Below are positions 34,218-42,794 of a stretch of DNA of 52,401 nucleotides, one piece after another. This DNA comes from Akkermansia muciniphila (GTDB lineage Bacteria; Verrucomicrobiota; Verrucomicrobiia; Limisphaerales; SXTU01). Where the stretch lies: contig CAMCFN010000025.1 in assembly GCA_945874145.1 (NCBI GenBank), forward strand, positions 1-52,401, in the 5' to 3' direction. Numbering within the stretch: position 1 is the first letter of the stretch; every line of letters starts with the position of its first letter. The translations under genes were made by a program, and so were the position numbers. A model generated the notes under the pieces. The model was not told the DNA's origin. It searched no databases and worked only from the letters and a program-made list of their open reading frames with translations.

Positions 34218-34517
34218 TTATTCACCAGACACGTCGTCGCTGGAGAGGATGGTGTTTTCGAGGGCCTGTTCGAGGCTGTGTGGGTCGGGTTCCGACGGCA
34301 TGGTGACCAGCACCCAGATGGCGAGGCCGGCCATGACGGAGAAGCACGGCGTGACGGCCCGCCAGAGCCAGCGACCATAAAGCGTCCACACGTCCACGAC
34401 CGCGTGCGCGGCGAGGCGGGCCATGATGCGTTTCTCAAAAGCGTAGGGCACTCCGTTGCCCGGCGGATTGGCCTGCGCGACGGCCACCAGTTTTTTGTGG
34501 AGTTTGTCCAATTCCAT
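34218..34517 (-). CDS. Small single-pass membrane protein, possible anti-sigma factor
   Basis: A 99-residue protein. The ATG (MELDKLHKKL) follows the sigma gene by 35 bases; upstream in-frame sequence only shadows that gene. A membrane segment lies at about 54-73 (WLWRAVTPCFSVMAGLAIWV). It has no zinc-binding HxxxCxxC motif, so it is not a ZAS-type anti-sigma factor. The cytoplasmic N-terminal about 50 residues and the position between the ECF sigma gene and a Spy-like gene make a short membrane anti-sigma likely (inference). Confidence 0.6.
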   Translation of the reverse strand: MELDKLHKKLVAVAQANPPGNGVPYAFEKRIMARLAAHAVVDVWTLYGRWLWRAVTPCFSVMAGLAIWVLVTMPSEPDPHSLEQALENTILSSDDVSGE

Positions 34518-34552
34518 AACTGCAACGACAGACGAGGGCTTCACCAATGGAG

Positions 34553-35128
34553 TTACAAGAACTTTTCCCGCGTCATGGTTTCCAGGATTTTTCGCATCTG
34601 CGCGCGGGCCCGGAAGGCACGCACTTTCACCAGCGGGACCGACCATCCGGTGAGTTCGGCGATTTCCTTCACCGAACGGTCCTCGATTTCCAGCAGAGTG
34701 ATGATCAGCCGGGCTTCGGGGGAGAGTTGCGTCAACACGCGTTCGACCAGCGCGCGCGCCGCGTCGCCGCCCTCATGATCCTGCGTCGGGGCGGCTGCGA
34801 AGCGTTCGAGCCAGTCCACTTCGGGGTCGCTCAGTTCGGTCAGGGTGGTTTCGCGATTGCGCTGGTGGACCCGCAGAAAATCGTAGCAGGTGCGCACGGC
34901 CAGCCGCATGAGCCAGTGCTCGAAGGGGGCTTCGGCGCGGAAACTGTCGAGCTTTTGGAAGGCCTTGATGAAGACTTCCTGCACGATGTCCTGCACCTCG
35001 TCCTCCCGCCGGGCATAGCGCCGCGCGGTGGCAAAGACCCGCGGCTGGTAGCGGGTAATGAGGGGCTCGAACTGTGCGACATCGCCCTTGCGGACGGCGG
35101 CGATCAATTCGGCATCGCTGGGTTCCAT
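34553..35128 (-). CDS. ECF-type RNA polymerase sigma factor
   Basis: A 191-residue protein. Region 2 is at about 25-90 with DEVQDIVQEVFIKAFQKLD (core binding, D-x-V-Q-x-x-F pattern) and FEHWLMRLAVRTCYDFLR. Region 4 is at about 133-183 with LSPEARLIITLLEIEDRSVK and IAELTGWSVPLVKVRAFRAR (helix-turn-helix, -35 recognition). Regions 1 and 3 are absent, as in ECF sigma factors. It is first in an operon with a membrane protein and a Spy-like protein, pointing to envelope-stress control. Confidence 0.92.
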   Translation of the reverse strand: MEPSDAELIAAVRKGDVAQFEPLITRYQPRVFATARRYARREDEVQDIVQEVFIKAFQKLDSFRAEAPFEHWLMRLAVRTCYDFLRVHQRNRETTLTELSDPEVDWLERFAAAPTQDHEGGDAARALVERVLTQLSPEARLIITLLEIEDRSVKEIAELTGWSVPLVKVRAFRARAQMRKILETMTREKFL

Positions 35129-35172
35129 CGGGGCGAACTATGCAGAATCAAAGGGTTAAAAGCAAAAACACT

Positions 35173-35199
35173 AAGCCACCGCCCAACTGGCGGTGGCTT
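35173..35199 (-). terminator. Rho-independent terminator downstream of the Arg/Pro-rich protein gene
   Basis: A perfect 11-bp stem (35173-35183 with 35189-35199) with a 5-base loop. On the minus strand it is followed by TTTTTGCTTTT. It separates this gene from the sigma operon. Confidence 0.85.
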
Positions 35200-35228
35200 G
35201 GCGAAGAGACGAAATCGGGGCGGATTGG

Positions 35229-36188
35229 TTACTGGTCCGCTGGCGGCCGACGCGGGGTCTCCGGGCGGCGATCTTCTACGGGCTTGCGGCCGCGCTCCCC
35301 ATCGGGCTTCGGTCCACGGTCGCCGTCCACCCGAGGTCCCTTGTCTCCATCCGGCCGGGGGCCACGATCACCGTCTGGCCGCGGACCACGGTCTCCATCT
35401 GGCCGAGGTGCGCGGTCACCTTCGCCGGGTCGACGCACTTGGTCGCCATCGCGCGGGCCTGCCGGGCGACGGAAATCTCCCTCGGCAGGCCGGCGAACGT
35501 CGCCGCCCTCGCGGCGGACGTCTGGCCCACCTTGTGGCTGAGGTTGGAAGCCTGGGCGCGAACCCGCCCCGGCCACCATCATTCGCAGCCGCTCAGTAGT
35601 TTCCTTGGGCAGTTGGTCGCGCACTCGGGCATAAGCGCGGGCGCGGGCAATGGTGGCATCGGCTTCCAGCTTGGCGACCTCCATGGATTTCTCCCTGATC
35701 AGCACTTCATTGGGCTTGTCGGCCAGCGCCGATTCGGTGATTTCGCGGCGGAGGCGCATCATCTTCTCGGTCGTTTCCCGCGTGATGTCCTGATTGGCTT
35801 CAAAGAAGCCGCGCAAGGCCATGCGCTGGTTTTCGTTCAGGTTCTGAAACATCTCCTGCGGATTGAACCCGCCCCGTTGACCTTCCACGGATCGGAACTC
35901 GCCGCGCTCGCGGTCGGCTGGTCGGGCCTCACCGCGCGGGGCCTGATCCCGGCGGATTTCTTCGCGGCGGGGCTCCTCGCGGCGGACGTCGTTCGGTCGG
36001 GCATCGCCCCGGGGACGCTCGTCGCCCTTGAAATCACCCCGGGGCGGACGCTGGCCCTCAACGGGGCGTTCGTCGCGCGCACGGTCCTCGCGGGGGCGGT
36101 CTTGGGCAAGGGTGGGCTGAGGTAGCGCCGCGATCACCAGCCCGCACAAGGCGGCGCTCAATGGGCGGAGAACGGTGGATGATTTCAT
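35229..36188 (-). CDS. Secreted Arg/Pro/Gly-rich protein with Spy-like helical core
   Basis: A 319-residue protein. The N-terminal signal peptide ([20 protein letters not shown]) is followed by a highly charged Arg/Asp/Glu/Pro region (about 30-105). A helical core (about 107-205, containing [18 protein letters not shown]) resembles the L-T-x-x-Q helical periplasmic family. A long low-complexity tail repeats [12 protein letters not shown] units (about 245-305). The tail is collagen-like in composition but the Gly spacing (every 8) is not collagen's. Probably a periplasmic or surface protein; perhaps functionally linked to the adjacent Spy-like protein. Function unknown. Confidence 0.65.
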   Translation of the reverse strand: MKSSTVLRPLSAALCGLVIAALPQPTLAQDRPREDRARDERPVEGQRPPRGDFKGDERPRGDARPNDVRREEPRREEIRRDQAPRGEARPADRERGEFRSVEGQRGGFNPQEMFQNLNENQRMALRGFFEANQDITRETTEKMMRLRREITESALADKPNEVLIREKSMEVAKLEADATIARARAYARVRDQLPKETTERLRMMVAGAGSRPGFQPQPQGGPDVRREGGDVRRPAEGDFRRPAGPRDGDQVRRPGEGDRAPRPDGDRGPRPDGDRGPRPDGDKGPRVDGDRGPKPDGERGRKPVEDRRPETPRRPPADQ

Positions 36189-36411
36189 AGTCTGGTGGCT
36201 TGGCTGTCGCGCAGTATGTGAGGCAGCATCTGTTCATTCAACGCTGCATCTCGACAAATAGTTCGCGGCGGAAGTGAAATGACAGACGCCCTCGCACAGA
36301 ACGGGGTTACTGGGCTGCCAAAACCCGCCGCCCGCCATGTGCTAAATGTCGGTGCTCATTGAACAATCATCGAACTCCCCCCCTGCCCGGGGCGTCCGAA
36401 AAGGGAAGCCA

Positions 36412-39156
36412 ATGCTGTCACAACGCATGAATCCGCTCCGGCCTGCTGCATACCGTGGCAGGAGCCTACCATGGCTGGCCGCGCTCGCGTGCTTCGTGTT
36501 CAGCGCCACCGCTTCCGCCACGCCGGCGAACCGCGCCGCGTTTGAGCAGCACTACGACCGTTTCCTCGCGAAGGAGTTGAACCGCTGCACGACCTGCCAC
36601 CTGCCCAGCGAGCGCAAGGAGCCGAAGTCGCTGGCAGAGTTCCCCCACAACGCCTTCGGCAAACGCCTGCACCAGCTCGGCGGGGAACTTACCGCCGCCG
36701 GCAAGCCGTCGAGTCTCGCCGCCCGCCTCGCGCTCGTGGCGAAAGAGGACAGCGACGGTGACAGCGTGCCGAACGAGGTGGAGTTGCTGCTCGGCAAAAA
36801 TCCCGGCGACGCGAAGGACAAGCCGCCGGCCAAGGAACTTTCCAAGGCGAGTGCCAAGCAGGCGGAGTTCGCCAAGTTCCTCGCGGCCTACCGCTGGCGA
36901 CCCTTCGAGACCGTGCAGCGGCCGGCAGTGCCCGTGGTGAAGAACGCGGCCTGGGTGCGGAACCCGGTGGACGCGTTTATCGCCGCCGAGCATGAGGCGC
37001 GCGGGTTGAAGCCCCGGCCCGAGGCGACGAAGGAAGTTTTGCTGCGCCGCGTTTATCTCGACTTGACCGGCCTCAACCCGACGCCCGAGGAGCAGCGGAA
37101 GTTCCTCGCTGACACCAGCAGCGACGCCTACGAGAAGGTCGTCAATCATCTGCTCGACGACCCGCGCCACGGCGAGCGCTGGGGCCGGCACTGGATGGAT
37201 GTGTGGCGTTATAGCGACTGGGCCGGATGGAGCGGCGGCAACCAAATCCGCGACAGCAAGCCGCACATCTGGCGCTGGCGCGACTGGATTGTGGAGGCGC
37301 TCAACAAGGACAAGGGCTACGACCGCATGGTGCTGGAGATGCTCGCCGCCGATGAACTCGCGCCGCTCGACACCGACGCCCTGCGCGCCACCGGCTTCCT
37401 CGTCCGCAACTTCAAGATGCTCAGTCGCGAGCAGTGGATGGAGGACACGATCAAGCACACGTCGCAGGCGTTCCTCGGCGTCACCGTGGGCTGCGCCAAG
37501 TGCCACGACCACATGGTGGACCCCATTTCGCAGCGCGAGTATTACCAGCTCCGCGCCGTGTTCGACCCGCACGATGTCCGCACCGACCGCATTCCCGGCC
37601 AGCTCGACACGGCGAAGGACGGCCTCGTGCGCACGTTCGATAAGAAGCCTGACCAGCGCACGCACCTGCTTATCCGCGGCGACGAGCGCACGCCGGACAC
37701 AAACAAGGTCATGGAAGCGGGCGTGCCCTTCGCGCTCTGCGGCTTGACCAGCGTCGCGCGCACCGGTGGCAAGCTCGCGGTGGAGCCGGTGAAGCTGCCG
37801 CTGCTCGCCGCGCAGCCGGACCAGCGGGAGTTCGTCTTCCAAGACACCTTGGCCGCGAGCGAACGCGGCTTGGCAGATGTGCGGGAGGCGTTCGCGAAGC
37901 TGAAGACCAATTCTGCCACCGCTCCCGAGAAGCTCCGCGAACAGGAACTCACGGTGGTCGCGACCGAAACCAAGCACGCCGCGCTCGCCGCTGTGATTCG
38001 CGCGGAGAAGTTCGATGTCGCAGGCCGGAAGGACTCTGACGACTGGAAGCGGGCCGCCACCGAGGCCGTCGCCGCGCAACGCCACCAAGCCGTCGTCGAC
38101 GCGCGGCTCAAGCTGCATCAGACCCAGACTACGCTCGCCGCTGCGCTCAAGAAGGCTGAGGACGGCAAGCCCGCCGAACCGAAAGCTCCCGCAAAGAAAG
38201 GCGACAAGCCCGCCGACCCCGAGGCGCTCAAGAAGCAGCTCGCAGACAGCGAGAAAGCCCTCGCTGCCGCTGAGAAGGATTTGTCCGCCGCGCCCGGCAC
38301 GGCCTTCAAGCCGCGCACCGTCGAGTCCTACCCCGCCACCAGCACGGGCCGCCGGACCGCCTTCGCTCAATGGGTTGCGGACACGCAGAACCCACTCACC
38401 GCGCGCGTCGCTGTGAACCAGATGTGGCTCCGCCATTTCGGGCGCGGCATCGTGCCTACACCCGCTGACTTCGGCCGTAATGGCCGGCCGCCCTCGCACC
38501 CGCAGTTGCTCGACTGGCTGGCGTCGGAGTTCGTTACGCGCGGCTGGAGCATGAAGGCCATCCATCGTCTGCTCGTGACCAGCAGCACGTATCGCATGGC
38601 GTCCACGCCGGACGCGGCGAGCGCGAAGCTGGACCAGGACAACTTCTTCCTCTGGCGCATGAACTCGCGTCGCCTCGAAGCCGAAGCCGTGCGCGACAAC
38701 CTCCTCTTCGTCTGCGGCAGCCTCGACCTCGCGATGGGCGGGCCGGAGATTGACCACAACCTCGGCCTGACCTCCAAGCGCCGCAGCCTCTACCTGCGCC
38801 TCGCCGCCGAGAAGGAAGTCGAGTTCCTGAAAATCTTCGATGGTCCCGCCGTGACCGAGTGCTACGAGCGGCGTCCCAGCGTGATGCCGCAGCAGGCGCT
38901 GGCGTTGGCGAACAGCGAGCTGGCTTTCACAGAGGCCCGGCGGTTGGCGAAGCACCTCGCGACCGACGATGACGAAGGCTTCGTGCGCAGCGCCTTCGCG
39001 CAAGTGCTCGCGCGTCGTCCGACGGTGGAGGAGGCGCGACTGGGCCGGGACTTCCTCGCGGCCAAGCCCGCCGACGCGGCCACCGGCAAGGACCGCGCCC
39101 GCGAAAACCTTGTGCTCGTGCTGCTCAACCACAACGACTTCGTGACCGTGCGATGA
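36412..39156 (+). CDS. Exported cytochrome-type DUF1549/DUF1553 protein
   Basis: A 914-residue protein. This ATG has AAAGGG six bases before; another ATG at 36427 is possible. The signal segment (LPWLAALACFVFSATASA) is followed by a CTTCH haem-binding motif, then a Ca-binding-type segment DSDGDSVPNE, then DUF1549 (PNPVDAFIA-like block RNPVDAFIAAEHEARG, and RVYLDLTGLNPTPEE). A second CxxCH (CAKCHDH) follows at about 363, then a long Ala/Lys/Glu helical spacer (about 505-640), then DUF1553 (NPLTARVAVNQMWLRHFGRG). These families are typical of Planctomycetes/Verrucomicrobia. Exact role unproven; often near polysaccharide or sulfatase genes. Coupled to the next gene by an ATGA overlap. Confidence 0.85.
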   Translation: MLSQRMNPLRPAAYRGRSLPWLAALACFVFSATASATPANRAAFEQHYDRFLAKELNRCTTCHLPSERKEPKSLAEFPHNAFGKRLHQLGGELTAAGKPSSLAARLALVAKEDSDGDSVPNEVELLLGKNPGDAKDKPPAKELSKASAKQAEFAKFLAAYRWRPFETVQRPAVPVVKNAAWVRNPVDAFIAAEHEARGLKPRPEATKEVLLRRVYLDLTGLNPTPEEQRKFLADTSSDAYEKVVNHLLDDPRHGERWGRHWMDVWRYSDWAGWSGGNQIRDSKPHIWRWRDWIVEALNKDKGYDRMVLEMLAADELAPLDTDALRATGFLVRNFKMLSREQWMEDTIKHTSQAFLGVTVGCAKCHDHMVDPISQREYYQLRAVFDPHDVRTDRIPGQLDTAKDGLVRTFDKKPDQRTHLLIRGDERTPDTNKVMEAGVPFALCGLTSVARTGGKLAVEPVKLPLLAAQPDQREFVFQDTLAASERGLADVREAFAKLKTNSATAPEKLREQELTVVATETKHAALAAVIRAEKFDVAGRKDSDDWKRAATEAVAAQRHQAVVDARLKLHQTQTTLAAALKKAEDGKPAEPKAPAKKGDKPADPEALKKQLADSEKALAAAEKDLSAAPGTAFKPRTVESYPATSTGRRTAFAQWVADTQNPLTARVAVNQMWLRHFGRGIVPTPADFGRNGRPPSHPQLLDWLASEFVTRGWSMKAIHRLLVTSSTYRMASTPDAASAKLDQDNFFLWRMNSRRLEAEAVRDNLLFVCGSLDLAMGGPEIDHNLGLTSKRRSLYLRLAAEKEVEFLKIFDGPAVTECYERRPSVMPQQALALANSELAFTEARRLAKHLATDDDEGFVRSAFAQVLARRPTVEEARLGRDFLAAKPADAATGKDRARENLVLVLLNHNDFVTVR

Positions 39157-40616
39157 ACCATTTTCCTTCCTCTTGTGCTGGCGTCACCCGACGCTCCTTT
39201 CTCGCCGACACAGGCATGGGCTTCACCGGCCTCGCCCTCGGCGCGATGCTTTTCCGCGACGCGCGGGCTGCCGCGCCTTCCGCCGGGCTTTCACCCAGCG
39301 GCCTCCCGCACTTCGCCCCGCGTGCCAAGTCTGTCATCTGGATTTTCCTCTGCGGCGGCGTCAGCCATCTGGAGAGCTTCGATGTGAAGCCGGAGCTGAA
39401 CAAATACGCCGGCAAGTCCATCGCCGAGACGCCTTACGCGAAGGTGCTGGAGACCGAGGGCAAGAACATCATCGGCGGCAATCCCGGCCACGGGAACCGC
39501 AAGGTCATCATGCCGCTCCAGACCGGCTACGAAACTTACGGCCAGAGCGGGCTGGTGGTGGGCGACTGGTTCAAGCACATCGGCACGTGCGCGGACGACC
39601 TCGCGGTGGTGCGCTCGCTCTGGACGATCCACAACGATCACGGCGCGCAGCTCACGTGGCAGACGGGGCGGCATCCGCGCGAGCTGGAACACCCGACGCT
39701 CGGCGGCTGGGTGAGCTACGGGCTCGGCTCCTTGAACGAGAACCTGCCCGAGTATGTCGTGCTGGGCACGCCCACGGGCGATTGCTGCGGCGGCACCTTC
39801 ACCTACGGCTCCGCGTATCTCGGCCCGGAGCACGGTGGCGTGCGCTTCAGCACCGACCCGAAGAAGCCGCTGCCGTTCATCGCGCCGCCCGCCGGCAGCA
39901 TCACGCCGGCGGAGCAGCTCCAAAACCTCAGCCTGCTCGGCAAGTTGAACCAGCTCGCCGGCATTGATTACCCCGACGACCAAAACCTCCGCGCCCGCAT
40001 CAAGTCCTACGAGCTCGCCTACCAGATGCAGGCCAGCGTGCCGGAGACGATGCAGCTCGAACGGGAGACCGAAGCCACGCGCCAGCTCTACGGCATGGAC
40101 CGCAGCGAGACGAAGGCCTTCGGCGAGCAATGCCTTGTGGCGCGGCGGCTCGTCGAGCGGGGCGTGCGGTTCGTGCAAGTCTTCCACGGCGGCGGCGGCG
40201 GCGGCGCGTGGGACGCGCACTCGGCCATCAAGTCCAACCACACCAACCTCTCAACACAGGTGGACAAGCCCATCGCCGGCCTGTTGAAAGACCTCAAGCA
40301 ACGCGGCCTGCTTAACGACACGCTTGTCGTCTTCGGCACGGAGTTCGGCCGCACGCCCGGCGCGCAAGGCGACGGGCGCGACCATCATCCACAGGGCTTC
40401 TGCGCGTGGCTCGCGGGCGGCGGCATCAAGCCCGGTGTCCAGCACGGGGTCACGGACGAGCTGGGTTTCCACGCCGTCGAAGACCGCCACTACGTCACGG
40501 ATATCCATGCAACTGCGTTGCACCAGTTGGGTCTGGACTCGCACAAGCTGGAGATTCCCAGCCGTAAGCGCCTGGAGATGGACCACGGCGAACCCATCCG
40601 CGCGATCATCACCTGA
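39153..40616 (+). CDS. Tat-exported DUF1501 (sulfatase-fold) protein
   Basis: A 487-residue protein. TRRSFLADTGMGFTGLALG is a twin-arginine signal. SVIWIFLCGGVSHLESFDVK (about 60-79), WTIHNDHGAQLTWQTGRH and VFGTEFGRTPGAQGDGRDHH are the DUF1501 motifs; the fold is related to alkaline phosphatase/sulfatases, with metal-binding Asp/His residues visible. The Gly-run (HGGGGGGAWD) is normal for the family. The ATGA overlap with the DUF1549/1553 gene is the classic pairing, so they probably act together in the periplasm. Substrate unknown. Confidence 0.88.
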   Translation: MNHFPSSCAGVTRRSFLADTGMGFTGLALGAMLFRDARAAAPSAGLSPSGLPHFAPRAKSVIWIFLCGGVSHLESFDVKPELNKYAGKSIAETPYAKVLETEGKNIIGGNPGHGNRKVIMPLQTGYETYGQSGLVVGDWFKHIGTCADDLAVVRSLWTIHNDHGAQLTWQTGRHPRELEHPTLGGWVSYGLGSLNENLPEYVVLGTPTGDCCGGTFTYGSAYLGPEHGGVRFSTDPKKPLPFIAPPAGSITPAEQLQNLSLLGKLNQLAGIDYPDDQNLRARIKSYELAYQMQASVPETMQLERETEATRQLYGMDRSETKAFGEQCLVARRLVERGVRFVQVFHGGGGGGAWDAHSAIKSNHTNLSTQVDKPIAGLLKDLKQRGLLNDTLVVFGTEFGRTPGAQGDGRDHHPQGFCAWLAGGGIKPGVQHGVTDELGFHAVEDRHYVTDIHATALHQLGLDSHKLEIPSRKRLEMDHGEPIRAIIT

Positions 40617-40639
40617 TCGCAACGCTGCATGGGGCAACC

Positions 40640-41743
40640 TTATCCCTGAAGTTTGTAACGGTAGTTGCGGAACTGGCCGGCATTACCGCAGTGGCCGTCC
40701 TCCGCCGCGTGGAGGATGTTCACCAATTCGCGCGCCGTGACGTAGTGAAGCCGCCATCCCTTCGCCTCCGTGTAGGTTTCGGCAAGGTGCTGGTGAAACG
40801 CACGGTAGGGTTCGCCGAGGAAGACGCCGGAGTTCGGCGGCGGCGCACCATGACAGTGCAGCTTGATGAAGCACCATTCCGGCCGGCCCAGCACATGGAT
40901 GTGCTGCTGCAACCACAGGCGCATCCGATCAGGGCGGGGCGGGTTGGCGGCGGTGAGGTCGGAGTTTTCAATGCGCGGGAGGAACCCGAGCTTGCGGCGC
41001 TCCCAGTTCAGCGCGAGCGGGCCTTGGACGATGAGCAGGTCGCCGAAGAGCGGGGCCGGCGACTGCAAGTCGTCGGCACGGAGCACTCTCACCTGCACGC
41101 CTGTGTCATGGGACTTCGGTTTCGCCGTGTCCTGCGCGTAGTAGAAACGGTTGATGGTGCGCGTCTGCGTCACGTCAGGGCACGACGGCAAGGTGAAGTC
41201 CGCGTAACAGCCGAGTTCGCGCAGGATGGAAAGCTCGTTGCTCACGCCGCACTGCGCGCCGTCGGGATGCGAGTTGTCCAAGGCCCAGTCGCCATGCACA
41301 AAACCCCACCGGGTGCGGCCTGCCGCGTCGTGCGGAAGGAAGCCGTGGCGGGCGAAGTTGGCGATGCCCTGCGCCAACTTCGCGCGCAGCGTCTCCTCCG
41401 TGTCGCGGTCGTGGTGGAGATGCACCTCCACCTCCGCACCGGACGCACGGCACAGCTCGGCGACTTCGTTGAGCAGGTCGGGATCGTATTGTTCGATGGG
41501 ATAAAAGCAGGTGTGGCGTGGCTGGATGCCGTCCGCATCGCGGAAGGGGGCGATGTTCTTCGGAAACTCGGTCTTCCACTGCGACATGCGGCGGAGCGCC
41601 TCGGGCTTGTCCGCGCGGTGGAGCGGCTCGAAGTGGTCGCAGACGCAGAGCAGCACGTCCTTCACGCCATCGGGCAACGGCGCGGGCGTTTGCCGGAGGT
41701 AACTCGGCAGCCAGAGCGGGAGCGTGCGGAGCTGTTCAGACAT
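40640..41743 (-). CDS. NodB-fold deacetylase-like protein of the exopolysaccharide operon
   Basis: A 367-residue protein. The frame extends 20 codons further upstream without similarity, so this ATG is used. LLCVCDHFEPLH (about 30-41) gives an Asp-His near strand 1, HTCFYPIEQYD and VEVHLHHDRD (about 104-113) are the His-rich strands of polysaccharide deacetylase folds, and FVHGDWALDNS is a further strand end. No signal peptide. It is the last gene of the minus-strand operon, behind a second deacetylase. Probably modifies polysaccharide or nucleotide-linked sugars. Activity is not assignable from sequence alone. Confidence 0.6.
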   Translation of the reverse strand: MSEQLRTLPLWLPSYLRQTPAPLPDGVKDVLLCVCDHFEPLHRADKPEALRRMSQWKTEFPKNIAPFRDADGIQPRHTCFYPIEQYDPDLLNEVAELCRASGAEVEVHLHHDRDTEETLRAKLAQGIANFARHGFLPHDAAGRTRWGFVHGDWALDNSHPDGAQCGVSNELSILRELGCYADFTLPSCPDVTQTRTINRFYYAQDTAKPKSHDTGVQVRVLRADDLQSPAPLFGDLLIVQGPLALNWERRKLGFLPRIENSDLTAANPPRPDRMRLWLQQHIHVLGRPEWCFIKLHCHGAPPPNSGVFLGEPYRAFHQHLAETYTEAKGWRLHYVTARELVNILHAAEDGHCGNAGQFRNYRYKLQG

Positions 41744-41763
41744 GGGAGAGAAAGTAAGAAGCG

Positions 41764-41830
41764 TGAAGGATGAAGGCTGAGCGGCCGGAGGGCATGTCGG
41801 CACGGTTCATCATTCGTAGTTCATCCTTCA
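41764..41830. repeat. Inverted repeat of TTCATCC type in the operon gap
   Basis: The arm at 41764-41774 (TGAAGGATGAA) is a perfect complement of 41820-41830. The enclosed 45 bases contain ATGAT/TCATC-like words. It lies between two minus-strand genes and could form a long hairpin; there is no T-run, so it is more like a dispersed repeat than a terminator. Confidence 0.6.
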
Positions 41831-41839
41831 TCCTTTGCT

Positions 41840-42778
41840 TCAAGCGGTGGGCCGGTGCAAGCGCCAGGCGAAGTGCGGGAGCGTGGCGCAGCAGTTCAGG
41901 CGCGGAAGTTGGTGCAGGTCGGCGCCGGGCTTCACGAAGCCGGGCTGGGTCGTCACGGCGGCGGTGTAGTTCAGGCGGGTGAGCTGCGTGACCTGCGGAT
42001 TGAAATCGCCGTTTGGGTAGCAGAAGAACTCGACCGGGCGGGTCAGTGCCTGTTCCAGCAACGCGCGGCAGTCGCTGACCTCGTGGAGGAGTTCCTCCGG
42101 CGAGCAGGTGGCGAGAATCGGATGGTGCGTGCTGTGCGCGCCGAGCGTGATGAGCGCCGGGTCGAGCGCCTTCAGCTCGTCCCAGTTCATCAGGTCGAAC
42201 TCGATGCGTTGCGCCTCGCTGGGGCGGAAGTTGGGCGTGGCGTCGCGGACGATGCGCTCGATGTGCGTGCGCGAGCGTAGCGGGAGGCTCTTCATCCACT
42301 TGATGACGGCTTCGAGGTTTTCCCCCGTGCGGCCGAAGCTGTCGGCCAGCGCAGCGAACTCGGCTGGCGGCAAGGTGCGCAGGCGCTCGCGGGCCTCGTG
42401 ATTCCAGAGCCAGACGCCGCGCCCGACGAGGCCAGGGCAGATGAAGAACGTCGCGGGCAGGCTAAGGCGTTTCAGGATGGGCGCGGCGACGGTGCCGTTG
42501 TTGCGCGCGCCGTCGTCGAAGGTGAGCGCCACCCAATGGGCGATGTCGGGCTGGCGGTCACGCAGGGCTTGCACCAACTCGGCCAGTGAGACGACGTGGA
42601 AGTGCTGCTTCAGATACTCCAGTTGCGCGGTGAAGGCTGCCGTCGAACAACTCGGCACACCGACGGCGTGGAAGGTGATGATGCGCGCGACGGGGAACTC
42701 TTTCGCCCGCGAGAGCGAAAGGCCGGCGGCGTGGCCGAGGCCATGCACGAGGGGGGCGATGGCGGTCTTGAGGCTCAT
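41840..42778 (-). CDS. Polysaccharide deacetylase (NodB family)
   Basis: A 312-residue protein. IITFHAVG (strand 1), VALTFDDGARNN (about 83-94; catalytic Asp-Asp of the NodB motif 'T-F-D-D-G') and LGAHSTHHPILA (about 212-223; metal-binding H-x-x-x-H as HSTHH) match the family. FFCYPNGDFN (about 250-259) is motif 3. The enzyme would remove N- or O-acetyl groups from the exopolysaccharide made by the operon. No clear signal peptide, so it probably acts in the cytoplasm or at the inner face. Confidence 0.85.
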   Translation of the reverse strand: MSLKTAIAPLVHGLGHAAGLSLSRAKEFPVARIITFHAVGVPSCSTAAFTAQLEYLKQHFHVVSLAELVQALRDRQPDIAHWVALTFDDGARNNGTVAAPILKRLSLPATFFICPGLVGRGVWLWNHEARERLRTLPPAEFAALADSFGRTGENLEAVIKWMKSLPLRSRTHIERIVRDATPNFRPSEAQRIEFDLMNWDELKALDPALITLGAHSTHHPILATCSPEELLHEVSDCRALLEQALTRPVEFFCYPNGDFNPQVTQLTRLNYTAAVTTQPGFVKPGADLHQLPRLNCCATLPHFAWRLHRPTA

Positions 42779-42794
42779 GGCAATCCCGCAGGCC

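Noticed and set aside
36466..39132. An 888-codon minus-strand open frame
   Set aside because: It is antisense to the DUF1549/1553 gene, whose CxxCH and family motifs are unmistakable.
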